This document shows, piece after piece, positions 44,442 through 52,487 of a DNA stretch of 64,000 nucleotides. Source of the stretch: Methyloversatilis discipulorum. Lineage in GTDB: Bacteria; Pseudomonadota; Gammaproteobacteria; Burkholderiales; Rhodocyclaceae. Positions within the stretch are counted from its first letter, which is position 1. Each line of letters begins with the position of its first letter. Under the pieces are notes generated by a model, which searched no databases, was not told the origin of the DNA, and saw only the letters and a program-made list of their open reading frames with translations. A program made the translations under genes and the position numbers. Location of the stretch: assembly GCF_000385375.1 (NCBI RefSeq), contig NZ_ARVV01000001.1:3348001-3412000 (forward strand), given 5' to 3'.

Positions 44442-45242
44442 GTGACCAGCACTCCCGACGCGCCGATAGGCGTATTCGACTCCGGCCTCGGCGGCCTGTC
44501 GGTGCTGCGCCATGCGCGCGCGGCGCTGCCGGCCGAGGATTTCCTGTACGTCGCCGATTCCGGCTTCGCCCCCTATGGCGAGCGCAGCGCCGACTGGATA
44601 CGCGCACGCAGCGCCGAGTTGGGCGAATTCCTGATCGCACGCGGCGCCAAGGCGCTGTTGATCGCCTGCAACACGGCCACCGCGGCGGCCGCGCAGGCGC
44701 TGCGCGAGCGCTGGCCGGCGCTCCCCATCATCGGCATGGAACCGGCGGTCAAACCGGCGGTGGCGGCGACGAAGACCGGCACGGTCGGCGTGCTGGCCAC
44801 CACCGGCACGCTGGCCAGCAGTCGCTTCGCGGCACTGCTCGACACCTTCGGCCGCGACATCCACGTGGTGACCCGTCCGGGCAGCGGTCTGGTGGAAGCG
44901 GTCGAGCGCGGCGACTTCGACACGCCGGCCACGCGTGCGCTGGTGGCCTCGCACGTCGAACCGCTGATCGCCGAGGGCGCCGACGTGATCGTGCTCGGCT
45001 GCACCCATTACCCCTTCCTGCGCCCGCTGATCGAACAGTCGGCCGGGCCCTCGGTACGCGTGATCGACACCGGAGATGCGGTCGCCCGCCAGCTCGCGCG
45101 CGCGCTCGGCCGGGCCGGTCTGCTGCGCAGCGGCCACCACGGCGGCGAACGTTTCTGGAGCAGCGCGCCGCCAACGCAACGCAACGCTGCGCTGCAGCGG
45201 CTGTGGGGGCAGGACGCGACGGTCGAACCGCTGACCGGCTGA
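44442..45242 (+). CDS. murI: Glutamate racemase
   Basis: This 266-residue protein begins at a GTG. It has GVFDSGLGGLSVLRH at the N-terminus with the catalytic Asp, the first catalytic cysteine in ACNTATAAAAQ (near residue 71) and the second in GCTHYPFLRP (near residue 187). It interconverts L- and D-glutamate for peptidoglycan. Its stop codon touches the stop of the convergent UbiA-family gene (TGATCA), so the two transcripts must overlap or end very precisely. Confidence 0.95.
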   Translation: MTSTPDAPIGVFDSGLGGLSVLRHARAALPAEDFLYVADSGFAPYGERSADWIRARSAELGEFLIARGAKALLIACNTATAAAAQALRERWPALPIIGMEPAVKPAVAATKTGTVGVLATTGTLASSRFAALLDTFGRDIHVVTRPGSGLVEAVERGDFDTPATRALVASHVEPLIAEGADVIVLGCTHYPFLRPLIEQSAGPSVRVIDTGDAVARQLARALGRAGLLRSGHHGGERFWSSAPPTQRNAALQRLWGQDATVEPLTG

Positions 45243-46109
45243 TCAGCGCAGGATGAGGACGGTGACGACCACCCAGCCCGCCATCGCGACGATCAGGTGG
45301 ACATCGCGGAACAGGTCGTGCGACGGATCGCCGCCGCCGCCCTGCCGATGCAGCAGATAGAGGTAGCGAAACAGGCCGTACAGCACGAAGGGCAACGTGT
45401 AGATCAGGTCGCCGGTGCCGTGGGTGCGCACCGTGTCCTCATCCACCGTGTACAGCGCGTAGGCCACGACGGCGCAGGCGCCGCTGATGGTGATGAACTG
45501 GTCGAGCAGTGCGGCCGAATACTGGTCCAGCACCTTGCGGTGGGCGCCGCCGCCCTCCTCCATCAGCATCATTTCGGCGCGCCGCTTGGCGAAGCCGAGG
45601 AAAAGCGTCAGCAGCAGGCCACACATCAGCAGCCAGTTCGACGGCGGGATGCCGAGGCCGGTCGTGCCGGCCAGCAGGCGCAGCATGAAACCGGCGCTGA
45701 TCAGGAACACGTCGAGCACGACCACGCGTTTCAGGCCGTAGCTGTAGCCGAGGTTGATCAGCCCGTAGATGCACAGCAGCCACACCAGCATTTCGCCAAC
45801 CTGCCAGGCCAGCGCGAGCGAACTGGCGGACAGCGCCCCCATCAGCAGCACCGCTACCGAGGGTGACAGCGCGCCGGACGCCAGCGGACGCCGCCGCTTG
45901 ACCGGGTGCAATCGGTCCTGCGCGACGTCGCGGAAGTCGTTCAGCGCGTACACGGCACTGGACATCAGGCAGAAGGCGGCGAAGGCCAGCAGCGCCGACT
46001 GCACCATGGCTGCCTGATGCCAGGCGTGACCAAACAGCAGGCCGAAGAACACGAAGCCGTTCTTCACCCACTGCTTCGGACGCATCAGCTGCAGGGCGGC
46101 GACGATCAT
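45243..46109 (-). CDS. UbiA-family prenyltransferase resembling decaprenyl-phosphate phosphoribosyltransferase
   Basis: From the ATG at 46109 the protein has 288 residues and eight to nine hydrophobic helices. It begins MIVAALQLMRPKQWVKN and carries the metal/pyrophosphate motif NDFRDVAQDRLHPVKRRRP near residue 58, then LNLGYSYGLKRVVVLDV-type and LFLGFAKRRAE. That pattern fits the subgroup that makes decaprenylphosphoryl-5-phosphoribose (mycobacterial Rv3806c), not UbiA of ubiquinone synthesis. With the GT39 gene upstream (7-base gap) and aroG before that, it forms an operon. The later enzymes of an arabinose pathway (DprE1/DprE2-like) are not in the window. Confidence 0.85.
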   Translation of the reverse strand: MIVAALQLMRPKQWVKNGFVFFGLLFGHAWHQAAMVQSALLAFAAFCLMSSAVYALNDFRDVAQDRLHPVKRRRPLASGALSPSVAVLLMGALSASSLALAWQVGEMLVWLLCIYGLINLGYSYGLKRVVVLDVFLISAGFMLRLLAGTTGLGIPPSNWLLMCGLLLTLFLGFAKRRAEMMLMEEGGGAHRKVLDQYSAALLDQFITISGACAVVAYALYTVDEDTVRTHGTGDLIYTLPFVLYGLFRYLYLLHRQGGGGDPSHDLFRDVHLIVAMAGWVVVTVLILR

Positions 46110-46116
46110 CGCGGTC

Positions 46117-47622
46117 TCAGTTGAAATAGCGTTCCTCGAAATAGCAGCCGCAGTCCGGCAGCCATTTCGGTATTGCGTACCACAGGCGGCGCGCCGGCTC
46201 CAGCACGCCTGCATGGTAGGCCGCGTAGTCGAACCCGTGGCCGCGGATGCGCCAGAAGGTGGCACCCCGCACCTGCAGCGTGTCCTCGCTCACCTCGCGG
46301 AAATAGGGCGTGTAGTCGGCGAGGTCCGGCTTCTCCTTGCTCAGGATCAGGATGTCGCGGCCGGCCAGCGCGCGGAAGTCGGTCAGCACGTCGTCGTGCC
46401 GCGCATGGCTGGACGCCGGGCCGAACACCGGCCAGTAGCGGCCGTGGTTGTAGCCCAGCGTGACCGAGGGCGAATAGCCGTCGGTCATCAACACGTAGCG
46501 GTCGACGTCGCTGCCCAGCGCGGCGATCACCTCGTCCGCCTTCACTGTCTGCACGACGCCGGCGTACTTGCGCGGCCCCAGCCGCTGCGCCCAGCTATCG
46601 ACCGGCTGCGTCGCCACCGCGACCACACCGGCCACGTGCAGCAGCGCCAGTACCGCGGTGATGTTGCGGGTACGACGCAGCATGCCGTCGGGTACTGCGC
46701 GCGCATACATCAGGAAGGCCAGCGGCACGAAGGAGAACACCCAGTGCAGGCCTATGGTCTTGACCAGCGACAGCAGACCGAACACCGCCAGCGGCACGAC
46801 CACCAGCGCCGGCAGCGCGGCCTGGCGCATCCAGGCGCCGGGCGCACGCAGCAGGCGCCACGCCACCATAGGCGTCAGCAGCCACAGCATCATGCCGGCG
46901 TACAGCAGCGGCGTCTTCCACGACAGCCCGGCACCGCCGTGTCGATTGAACACGTTGAACATGACGTTGGCCCAGCAGTGCTGGCTGTTCCACCACGCGT
47001 TGTACAGACCCGCCGGCAGCGCGCACAGCACGAGCAGCGCCAGCCCCTTCCACTTCCACGCCGCGGGGCGCCACAGCGCCCACACGATGTAGGCCAGTCC
47101 TAGCAGCACGGCGAAGTACTTGGACAGGAAGGCGCCGCCGAGCAGCAGACCGGCCAGTGCGAAAGCCGGCATCGACCGTGTGCGCTGCGCGTGCAGGAAC
47201 ACCAGCGCCGAGGCAACGCTGAAATACACCAGCGGGATGTCGGTCGTGATCAGCACGTCGAGCACGCTGGCCGGCGCCAGCAGCATCAGCGTCGCCGCGC
47301 CCCAGCGTGTGGCGGCGGCATCGTCGCGCAGAAAGCCGAGCAGCATGAAGGACAACAGCGCCGGCTGCAGGATGGCCGGCAGACGCAGCCACCACTCGGC
47401 TTCCGACACCGATATCAGCGCCGCCAGCCACCAGCCCACCATGGGCGGATGGTCGTAGAAGCCGCCAGCCGGAATCTTGCCCCACCAGTAGAAGTAGGCT
47501 TCGTCGCCGGTAAAGGGCAGCACCGCGCCCAGCCAGCCGCGGAAAACCAGCGTCAGCAGCAGGCTGATGAAATAGAAACGGCGCCAGCTGGAAGCCGGCG
47601 CCGTAGCGAACAGCGTATTCAC
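46117..47622 (-). CDS. Glycosyltransferase family 39 protein
   Basis: This 501-residue integral membrane protein has about twelve hydrophobic segments. The first periplasmic loop holds the acidic motif FTGDEAYFYWWGKIPAGG, typical of GT39/ArnT/PMT-like enzymes, with the likely catalytic Asp at about residue 39. The C-terminal soluble part is about 120 residues. Such enzymes use polyprenyl-phosphate sugars to glycosylate proteins or lipids in the periplasm. Its start is 3 bases after the aroG stop and it is followed by the UbiA-family gene, so the two may share a lipid-linked pentose. Confidence 0.85.
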   Translation of the reverse strand: MNTLFATAPASSWRRFYFISLLLTLVFRGWLGAVLPFTGDEAYFYWWGKIPAGGFYDHPPMVGWWLAALISVSEAEWWLRLPAILQPALLSFMLLGFLRDDAAATRWGAATLMLLAPASVLDVLITTDIPLVYFSVASALVFLHAQRTRSMPAFALAGLLLGGAFLSKYFAVLLGLAYIVWALWRPAAWKWKGLALLVLCALPAGLYNAWWNSQHCWANVMFNVFNRHGGAGLSWKTPLLYAGMMLWLLTPMVAWRLLRAPGAWMRQAALPALVVVPLAVFGLLSLVKTIGLHWVFSFVPLAFLMYARAVPDGMLRRTRNITAVLALLHVAGVVAVATQPVDSWAQRLGPRKYAGVVQTVKADEVIAALGSDVDRYVLMTDGYSPSVTLGYNHGRYWPVFGPASSHARHDDVLTDFRALAGRDILILSKEKPDLADYTPYFREVSEDTLQVRGATFWRIRGHGFDYAAYHAGVLEPARRLWYAIPKWLPDCGCYFEERYFN

Positions 47623-47625
47623 CGA

Positions 47626-48708
47626 TCAGTCGCGGTCGGCGAGCGCACGGCGACGCGCGCGCACGGCTTCGGCCAGGATGTCGAGCAGTTCGACGCTCTT
47701 TTCCCAGCCCAGGCAGGCGTCGGTGATGCTCATGCCGTATTCCGGCTCCTTGCCGGCGACCAGATCCTGACGGCCTTCCTTCAGATGCGATTCGACCATG
47801 ACGCCGAAGATGCGGTCCTCGCCGCAGGCCATCTGCGCCGCGACGTCGCGCGCGACGTCCATCTGCAGCGCGCACTGCTTGCGGCTGTTGGCGTGCGAGA
47901 AGTCGATCATCACCTTGGCCGGCACGCCGGCGGCGGCCAGTTCGCGGCACACCTTCTCAACCGCCTCGGCATCGTAGTTCGGCTCCTTGCCGCCGCGCAG
48001 GATGACGTGGCAGTCCTCGTTGCCGGCGGTCGACACGATGGCCGAGTGGCCGGCCTTGGTGACCGACAGGAACACGTGCGGCGACTGCGCCGACTTGATC
48101 GCGTCGGAGGCGATGCGCACGTTGCCGTCGGTGCCGTTCTTGAAACCGACCGGGCAGGACAGGCCGGACGCCAGTTCGCGGTGCACCTGGCTTTCCGTCG
48201 TGCGCGCGCCGATGGCACCCCAGGCCACCAGGTCGGCCGTGTACTGCGGCGTGATGGTGTCGAGGAATTCGGTGCCCGCGGGCAGGCCCTGCTCGTTCAC
48301 TTCCAGCAGGATGCGGCGCGCCAGGCGCAGGCCGTCGTTGATCTTGAAGCTGTTGTCCAGATAGGGGTCGTTGATCAGCCCCTTCCAGCCCACCGTGGTA
48401 CGCGGCTTCTCGAAATAGACGCGCATGACGATTTCGAGGTCGGCCGAAAGACGCTCGCGCTGCGCTTTCAGCAGCTTCGCGTATTCCATGCCGGCCTTGT
48501 AGTCGTGGATCGAGCACGGGCCGATCACCACCAGCAGGCGGTCGTCGGCGCCGCGCAGGATGCGGTGGATGGCCTGACGCGCGGCAAACGTCGTTTCGGA
48601 CGCCACATCGCTGGCCGGCAGTTCGCGCAGCACGTGCGCGGGCGGCAGAAGTTCGCGGATTTCCTTGATGCGGACGTCGTCGGTGATCTTGTGCATGGGA
48701 GCGTTCAT
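47626..48708 (-). CDS. aroG: 3-deoxy-7-phosphoheptulonate synthase, class I
   Basis: This 360-residue protein is of the AroFGH type (E. coli AroG 350). It shows VVIGPCSIHDYKAGMEYA near residue 60, VYFEKPRTTVGWKGLINDP near 100, GARTTESQVHRELASGLSCPVGFKNG and the metal-site cysteine and histidine (in IGPCSIHD). It makes DAHP from phosphoenolpyruvate and erythrose 4-phosphate, the first step of aromatic amino acid synthesis. Which amino acid inhibits it cannot be read. It is the first gene of a close-packed minus-strand operon with GT39 and the UbiA-family gene. Confidence 0.94.
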   Translation of the reverse strand: MNAPMHKITDDVRIKEIRELLPPAHVLRELPASDVASETTFAARQAIHRILRGADDRLLVVIGPCSIHDYKAGMEYAKLLKAQRERLSADLEIVMRVYFEKPRTTVGWKGLINDPYLDNSFKINDGLRLARRILLEVNEQGLPAGTEFLDTITPQYTADLVAWGAIGARTTESQVHRELASGLSCPVGFKNGTDGNVRIASDAIKSAQSPHVFLSVTKAGHSAIVSTAGNEDCHVILRGGKEPNYDAEAVEKVCRELAAAGVPAKVMIDFSHANSRKQCALQMDVARDVAAQMACGEDRIFGVMVESHLKEGRQDLVAGKEPEYGMSITDACLGWEKSVELLDILAEAVRARRRALADRD

Positions 48709-48808
48709 GGCTACGTTGTTCGGTACCGCGCCGGCAGGTGTGCCGTTGCAAAGCGGTGGATTCTAACCCGGCGCGGGGTTTCCTTCGTTCAAGCGCATCC
48801 TGGCCGGC

Positions 48809-49330
48809 TCAGTTGCGGCGCTCGCGCCACAGCAGGTGGACCGCAAAATAGCCGATCACCGAGGCGCTGCAGGCCATGATGAACAGCCCGGTCACCAGCG
48901 GCAGGCCGGCTGCGCTGAGCCAGATCCAGAAACCTTCGAGCCAGCCGGTCGCCAGTTCACCGATCTTTTCCGCACTCTGTTCGATCTGCTGCGATTCGCG
49001 GACCGACGCCGGCTTGGCGAGCACGAAGCTGCCCAGTTCGTAGGCCGCCCAGTAGATCGGCGGAAAGGTGAAGGGGTTGGTGATCAGCGTGCAGCCGGCG
49101 CTGATGGCGATGTGGGCACGCAGGAAGAGCGCGGTGGCGATGGCAAACAGGAACTGGGCGAACGGAATCATCAGCCCGAAGAACAGGCCGATCGACACCG
49201 CCTTCGCGACGCTGTGGCGGTTGGCGTGCCACAGTCTGTCGTCGCGCAGGTGATGGGCGAACGGCGCGACGACGCGGGAGGCGAGGATCTGCTCGCGCGT
49301 CGGGAACCAGCGTCTCAACCAGGTAGGCAT
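48809..49330 (-). CDS. DUF2062 membrane protein (paralogue)
   Basis: This 173-residue protein has three hydrophobic segments and the same DUF2062 core as the gene at 9998: NRHSVAKAVSIGLFFGLMIPF, then TLITNPFTFPPIYWAAYELG. The C-terminal helix is followed by a short basic tail. It is the last gene of the run yhdP-nitrilase-acyltransferase-tldD and starts 14 bases after the tldD stop. Its role is not known. Confidence 0.83.
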   Translation of the reverse strand: MPTWLRRWFPTREQILASRVVAPFAHHLRDDRLWHANRHSVAKAVSIGLFFGLMIPFAQFLFAIATALFLRAHIAISAGCTLITNPFTFPPIYWAAYELGSFVLAKPASVRESQQIEQSAEKIGELATGWLEGFWIWLSAAGLPLVTGLFIMACSASVIGYFAVHLLWRERRN

Positions 49331-49344
49331 GCTGCAACTGACCG

Positions 49345-50829
49345 TCAGGCCGTGCCTCCGACGGTGAGCCCGTCGATGCGCAGCGTCGGCTGACCGACAC
49401 CGACCGGCACACTCTGACCTTCCTTGCCGCAGGTGCCGACACCGCTGTCCAGCGCCATGTCATTGCCTATCATCGACACCCGTGTCAGCGCATCCGGCCC
49501 GTTGCCGATCAGCGTCGCGCCCTTGACCGGATAGGTCACGCGGCCGTTCTCGATCATGTACACCTCGGCACCCGAGAACACGAACTTGCCGCTGGTGATA
49601 TCCACCTGGCCGCCACCGAAATTGACCGCGTACAGGCCTTTCTTGACCGAACGGATGATCTCTTCCGGCTCGCGGTCGCCATTGAGCATGTAGGTATTGG
49701 TCATGCGCGGCATCGGCAGATGGGCGAAGCTTTCGCGCCGGCCATTGCCGGTCGGCGCCACGCCCATCAGGCGGGCGTTCAGGCTGTCCTGCATGTAGCC
49801 GACCAGGATGCCGTCCTCGATCAGCGTGGTGCAGCGGGTCGGGTTGCCCTCGTCGTCCACGGTCAGCGAACCGCGGCGGTTGGGCAGCGTCCCGTCATCG
49901 ACCACGGTGACGCCGCGCGACGCGACCTGCTGGCCGATGCGGCCGGCGAAGGCGGAACTGCCCTTGCGGTTGAAGTCGCCTTCCAGGCCGTGGCCGATCG
50001 CCTCGTGCAGCAGGATGCCGGGCCAGCCCGGGCCGAGCACCACGCTCATCGTGCCGGCCGGTGCGGGGCGGGCGTCGAGATTGACCCGTGCCTGATGCAC
50101 CGCCTTTGCCGCGTAGTCGCGCAGCACCGCGTCGCTGAAGTAGCCGTAGTCGAAGCGGCCACCGCCGCCACTGGAGCCCTGCTCGCGGCGATCGCCGTCC
50201 TGCATGATGACGGTGACCGACACCCGCACCAGCGGGCGCACGTCGGCCGCCATGTGACCGTCGCTGCGCATCACCATCACCACCTCGTGCGTGCCGGCGA
50301 TGTGTGCCATCACCTGGGTGACGCGGCTGTCCTCGGCGCGGGCGTAGCTTTCGAGCCGTTCGAGCAGCTTCACCTTGTCGGTGTCGCTGAGCGAGGCGTG
50401 CGGATTGCGCGACGAATACAGCGGCACCGGCGACGCCGAGGTGACCGTGCGTGCGCTCAGGCTCTGCCCCTGCGAGGCGATCGCGCGGGTTGCGCGGGCG
50501 GCCGCTTCGAGCGCCGGCAGGCTGATTTCGTCGGAATAGGCGAAGGCCGTCTTCTCGCCCTGGATCGCGCGTACGCCGACGCCCTGTTCGATATTGAAGC
50601 TGCCGGACTTGACGATGCCCTCCTCCAGGCTCCAGGCCTCGCTGCACTGGTGCTGGAAGTAGAGATCGGCGTAGTCGATGCGGTGGCCGCCGAGCAGACC
50701 GAACACGCGGTCGAGTTCGCCGCGGTCGAGATCGAAGGGGGCGAGCAGCGTGGCACGCGCGGTGCCCATCAGGTCGGCGCCGGTGAGCGCAGTCGGTTCG
50801 CGGGTCGTGACGGTGGAGCCGGTGGTCAT
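49345..50829 (-). CDS. tldD: Metalloprotease TldD
   Basis: This 494-residue protein (E. coli TldD 481) contains the zinc motif [11 protein letters not shown] near residue 268 and the family stretches [31 protein letters not shown] and [16 protein letters not shown]. TldD pairs with TldE (PmbA) to form a peptidase that matures peptides such as microcin B17 and degrades unfolded short peptides. tldE is not in the window. The position after yhdP matches other proteobacteria. Confidence 0.95.
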   Translation of the reverse strand: MTTGSTVTTREPTALTGADLMGTARATLLAPFDLDRGELDRVFGLLGGHRIDYADLYFQHQCSEAWSLEEGIVKSGSFNIEQGVGVRAIQGEKTAFAYSDEISLPALEAAARATRAIASQGQSLSARTVTSASPVPLYSSRNPHASLSDTDKVKLLERLESYARAEDSRVTQVMAHIAGTHEVVMVMRSDGHMAADVRPLVRVSVTVIMQDGDRREQGSSGGGGRFDYGYFSDAVLRDYAAKAVHQARVNLDARPAPAGTMSVVLGPGWPGILLHEAIGHGLEGDFNRKGSSAFAGRIGQQVASRGVTVVDDGTLPNRRGSLTVDDEGNPTRCTTLIEDGILVGYMQDSLNARLMGVAPTGNGRRESFAHLPMPRMTNTYMLNGDREPEEIIRSVKKGLYAVNFGGGQVDITSGKFVFSGAEVYMIENGRVTYPVKGATLIGNGPDALTRVSMIGNDMALDSGVGTCGKEGQSVPVGVGQPTLRIDGLTVGGTA

Positions 50830-50847
50830 GAATGCATCAGTCCTGGT

Positions 50848-51630
50848 TCAGTTGCGCGCCGGACGCCCGAGGCGTTCGGCGATGGCGTCCTCTTCCTGGC
50901 GCGGGAAGAAGTACTTGTACATCGATTTCTCTTCCTTCAGATCACGCCAGCGGCCGCCCAGTTCATCGACACGGCTGCGATAAAGCTCGCGCGTCAGCCG
51001 CAGCAGGATGGCCGGCGCGCCGACGCGCTTGCACATGCGCTCCTCGGCGGCCGGGACGAAATCGAGATATTTCTCGTAGAAGGCGCGATGGCGCGGGTTT
51101 ACCTCGATCAGCACGTCGTCGCAGTCCTGGATGCGGAAGGCGTAGATGCACATCAGGTGGAACAGCGTGCCCATCAGCCGCTTCGAGCGCACCGACTGCT
51201 CGACCGCGAACTTGCCGAACTCGCACACCTTGCGACCTTCGTCGCGCAGCGCGTGCATCACGTCCGGATAGGTTTCGTCGGCCGACAGGCCGGTGTCGGA
51301 GTCGAGATTGACCGTGATGGTGCCGTAGATGTGGCCGTCGAACTCGGCTACAAGGGTGATGCGGTTCGGCGCCTCGTCGATCTGCTTCTTCGTGTGATAG
51401 CCGCGCCACGAGTACATCTTCTCGATCAGCAGGCTGGTGCCCTCGCGCTTCTCGTTGTCGCTGCTCAGCAGGCGCACGCGGAACTTGTCCTTCTGCTGCG
51501 CCATTTCGCGCGTACCAGGAATGTCCTCCTGCTCGATGCACATCGAGCGCAGCCGTTCGACGTCCATGACCGTCACTTCCGCCAGCGTGTGCGGAAATTT
51601 CGACGGATTCCGAGTGGTCTGGTCATTCAT
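50848..51630 (-). CDS. FeeM-type N-acyl amino acid synthase / GNAT acyltransferase
   Basis: From the ATG at 51630 the protein has 260 residues; a TTG 6 codons earlier is less likely. The middle part (about 75-210) fits the FeeM-type acyltransferase fold: TLVAEFDGHIYGTITVNLDS, GRKVCEFGKFAVEQSVRSK, LIEVNPRHRAFYEKYLDF. Members make long-chain N-acyl amino acids or are tied to PEP-CTERM/exosortase systems. No acyl carrier protein or exosortase gene is adjacent, although a PEP-CTERM protein lies at 30.8 kb. It sits between the nitrilase-like gene (11-base gap) and tldD (18 bases). Confidence 0.8.
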   Translation of the reverse strand: MNDQTTRNPSKFPHTLAEVTVMDVERLRSMCIEQEDIPGTREMAQQKDKFRVRLLSSDNEKREGTSLLIEKMYSWRGYHTKKQIDEAPNRITLVAEFDGHIYGTITVNLDSDTGLSADETYPDVMHALRDEGRKVCEFGKFAVEQSVRSKRLMGTLFHLMCIYAFRIQDCDDVLIEVNPRHRAFYEKYLDFVPAAEERMCKRVGAPAILLRLTRELYRSRVDELGGRWRDLKEEKSMYKYFFPRQEEDAIAERLGRPARN

Positions 51631-51641
51631 GCGGGGAGACC

Positions 51642-52460
51642 TCAACAAGCGATGCGCCGGTGGCCCAAAGCAGGAAGATTCTGCCTTATTTCAACAAGAT
51701 AGTCCGAATCCAGATCACCTATGACCACGCCCGGACCACGCGCCAGGCGATTGATCACATTGCCCCACGGATCGATCAGCATCGAGTCACCCCAGGTGCG
51801 CCGGCCGGACGGGTGCACGCCGCCCTGCGCCGCCGCCAGCACGTAACACTGATTCTCGACCGCGCGCGCACGCAGCAGAAGCTCCCAGTGGGCCCGGCCG
51901 GTGGTTTCGGTGAAAGCGGCACCGAGCACCAGCAGCTTCATGTCACCGAGCGCGCGGAAATACTCCGGAAAGCGCAGGTCGTAGCAGATCGACAGGCCGA
52001 CCCGGCCGAAAGGGGTCTCGATCGACACCGGCTGATGGCCGGCTTCGATCGTCCGCGCCTCGTCGTAATTCTCGGTGCCGCGGGTGAAGGCGAACAGATG
52101 GACCTTGTCGTAACGGGCCACCTGGCTGCCGTCCGGGCCGTAGGCGAGGCAGGTGTTGCGGACCTTGTTCGCGGCATCCGCCACCAGCGGCACCGAGCCG
52201 CCGATCAGCCAGATGCCGTGCCGGCGCGCGCAGTCGGCGAGGAAACGCTGGATCGGGCCTTCGCCCTCTGATTCGCGTATGCCTATCTTGTCCGCTTCGT
52301 CGCCGGAAATCAGCGGAAAGTACTCCGGCAGCGCCACCAGCTGCGCGCCCTGACGCGCCGCCTCGGCAATCCAGTGCCCCGCTTCCTGCAGGTTGTCCGC
52401 CACCACCGGGCCGGACACCATCTGCACGGCAGCAACGCGGGTCTTGGTCGTAGTGTTCAT
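51642..52460 (-). CDS. Carbon-nitrogen hydrolase (nitrilase superfamily)
   Basis: This 272-residue protein has the Glu-Lys-Cys triad of the superfamily: Glu46 in LVALPEYFPL, Lys119 in RYDKVHLFAF and Cys159 in SICYDLRFPE. The sequence TYxNP-type pockets are absent and the closest type by eye is NIT1/NIT2 (deaminated glutathione or omega-amidase). The substrate is therefore probably an amide of a keto acid. It follows yhdP by 27 bases in the same direction, an arrangement common in beta- and gammaproteobacteria. Confidence 0.9.
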   Translation of the reverse strand: MNTTTKTRVAAVQMVSGPVVADNLQEAGHWIAEAARQGAQLVALPEYFPLISGDEADKIGIRESEGEGPIQRFLADCARRHGIWLIGGSVPLVADAANKVRNTCLAYGPDGSQVARYDKVHLFAFTRGTENYDEARTIEAGHQPVSIETPFGRVGLSICYDLRFPEYFRALGDMKLLVLGAAFTETTGRAHWELLLRARAVENQCYVLAAAQGGVHPSGRRTWGDSMLIDPWGNVINRLARGPGVVIGDLDSDYLVEIRQNLPALGHRRIAC

Positions 52461-52487
52461 GACGCACCTTTCAATCGGATGACAGGC

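Noticed and set aside
45240..45245. Abutting stop codons of murI and the UbiA-family gene as a regulatory signal
   Set aside because: TGATCA arises simply from TGA next to TCA; no hairpin or other signal accompanies it.
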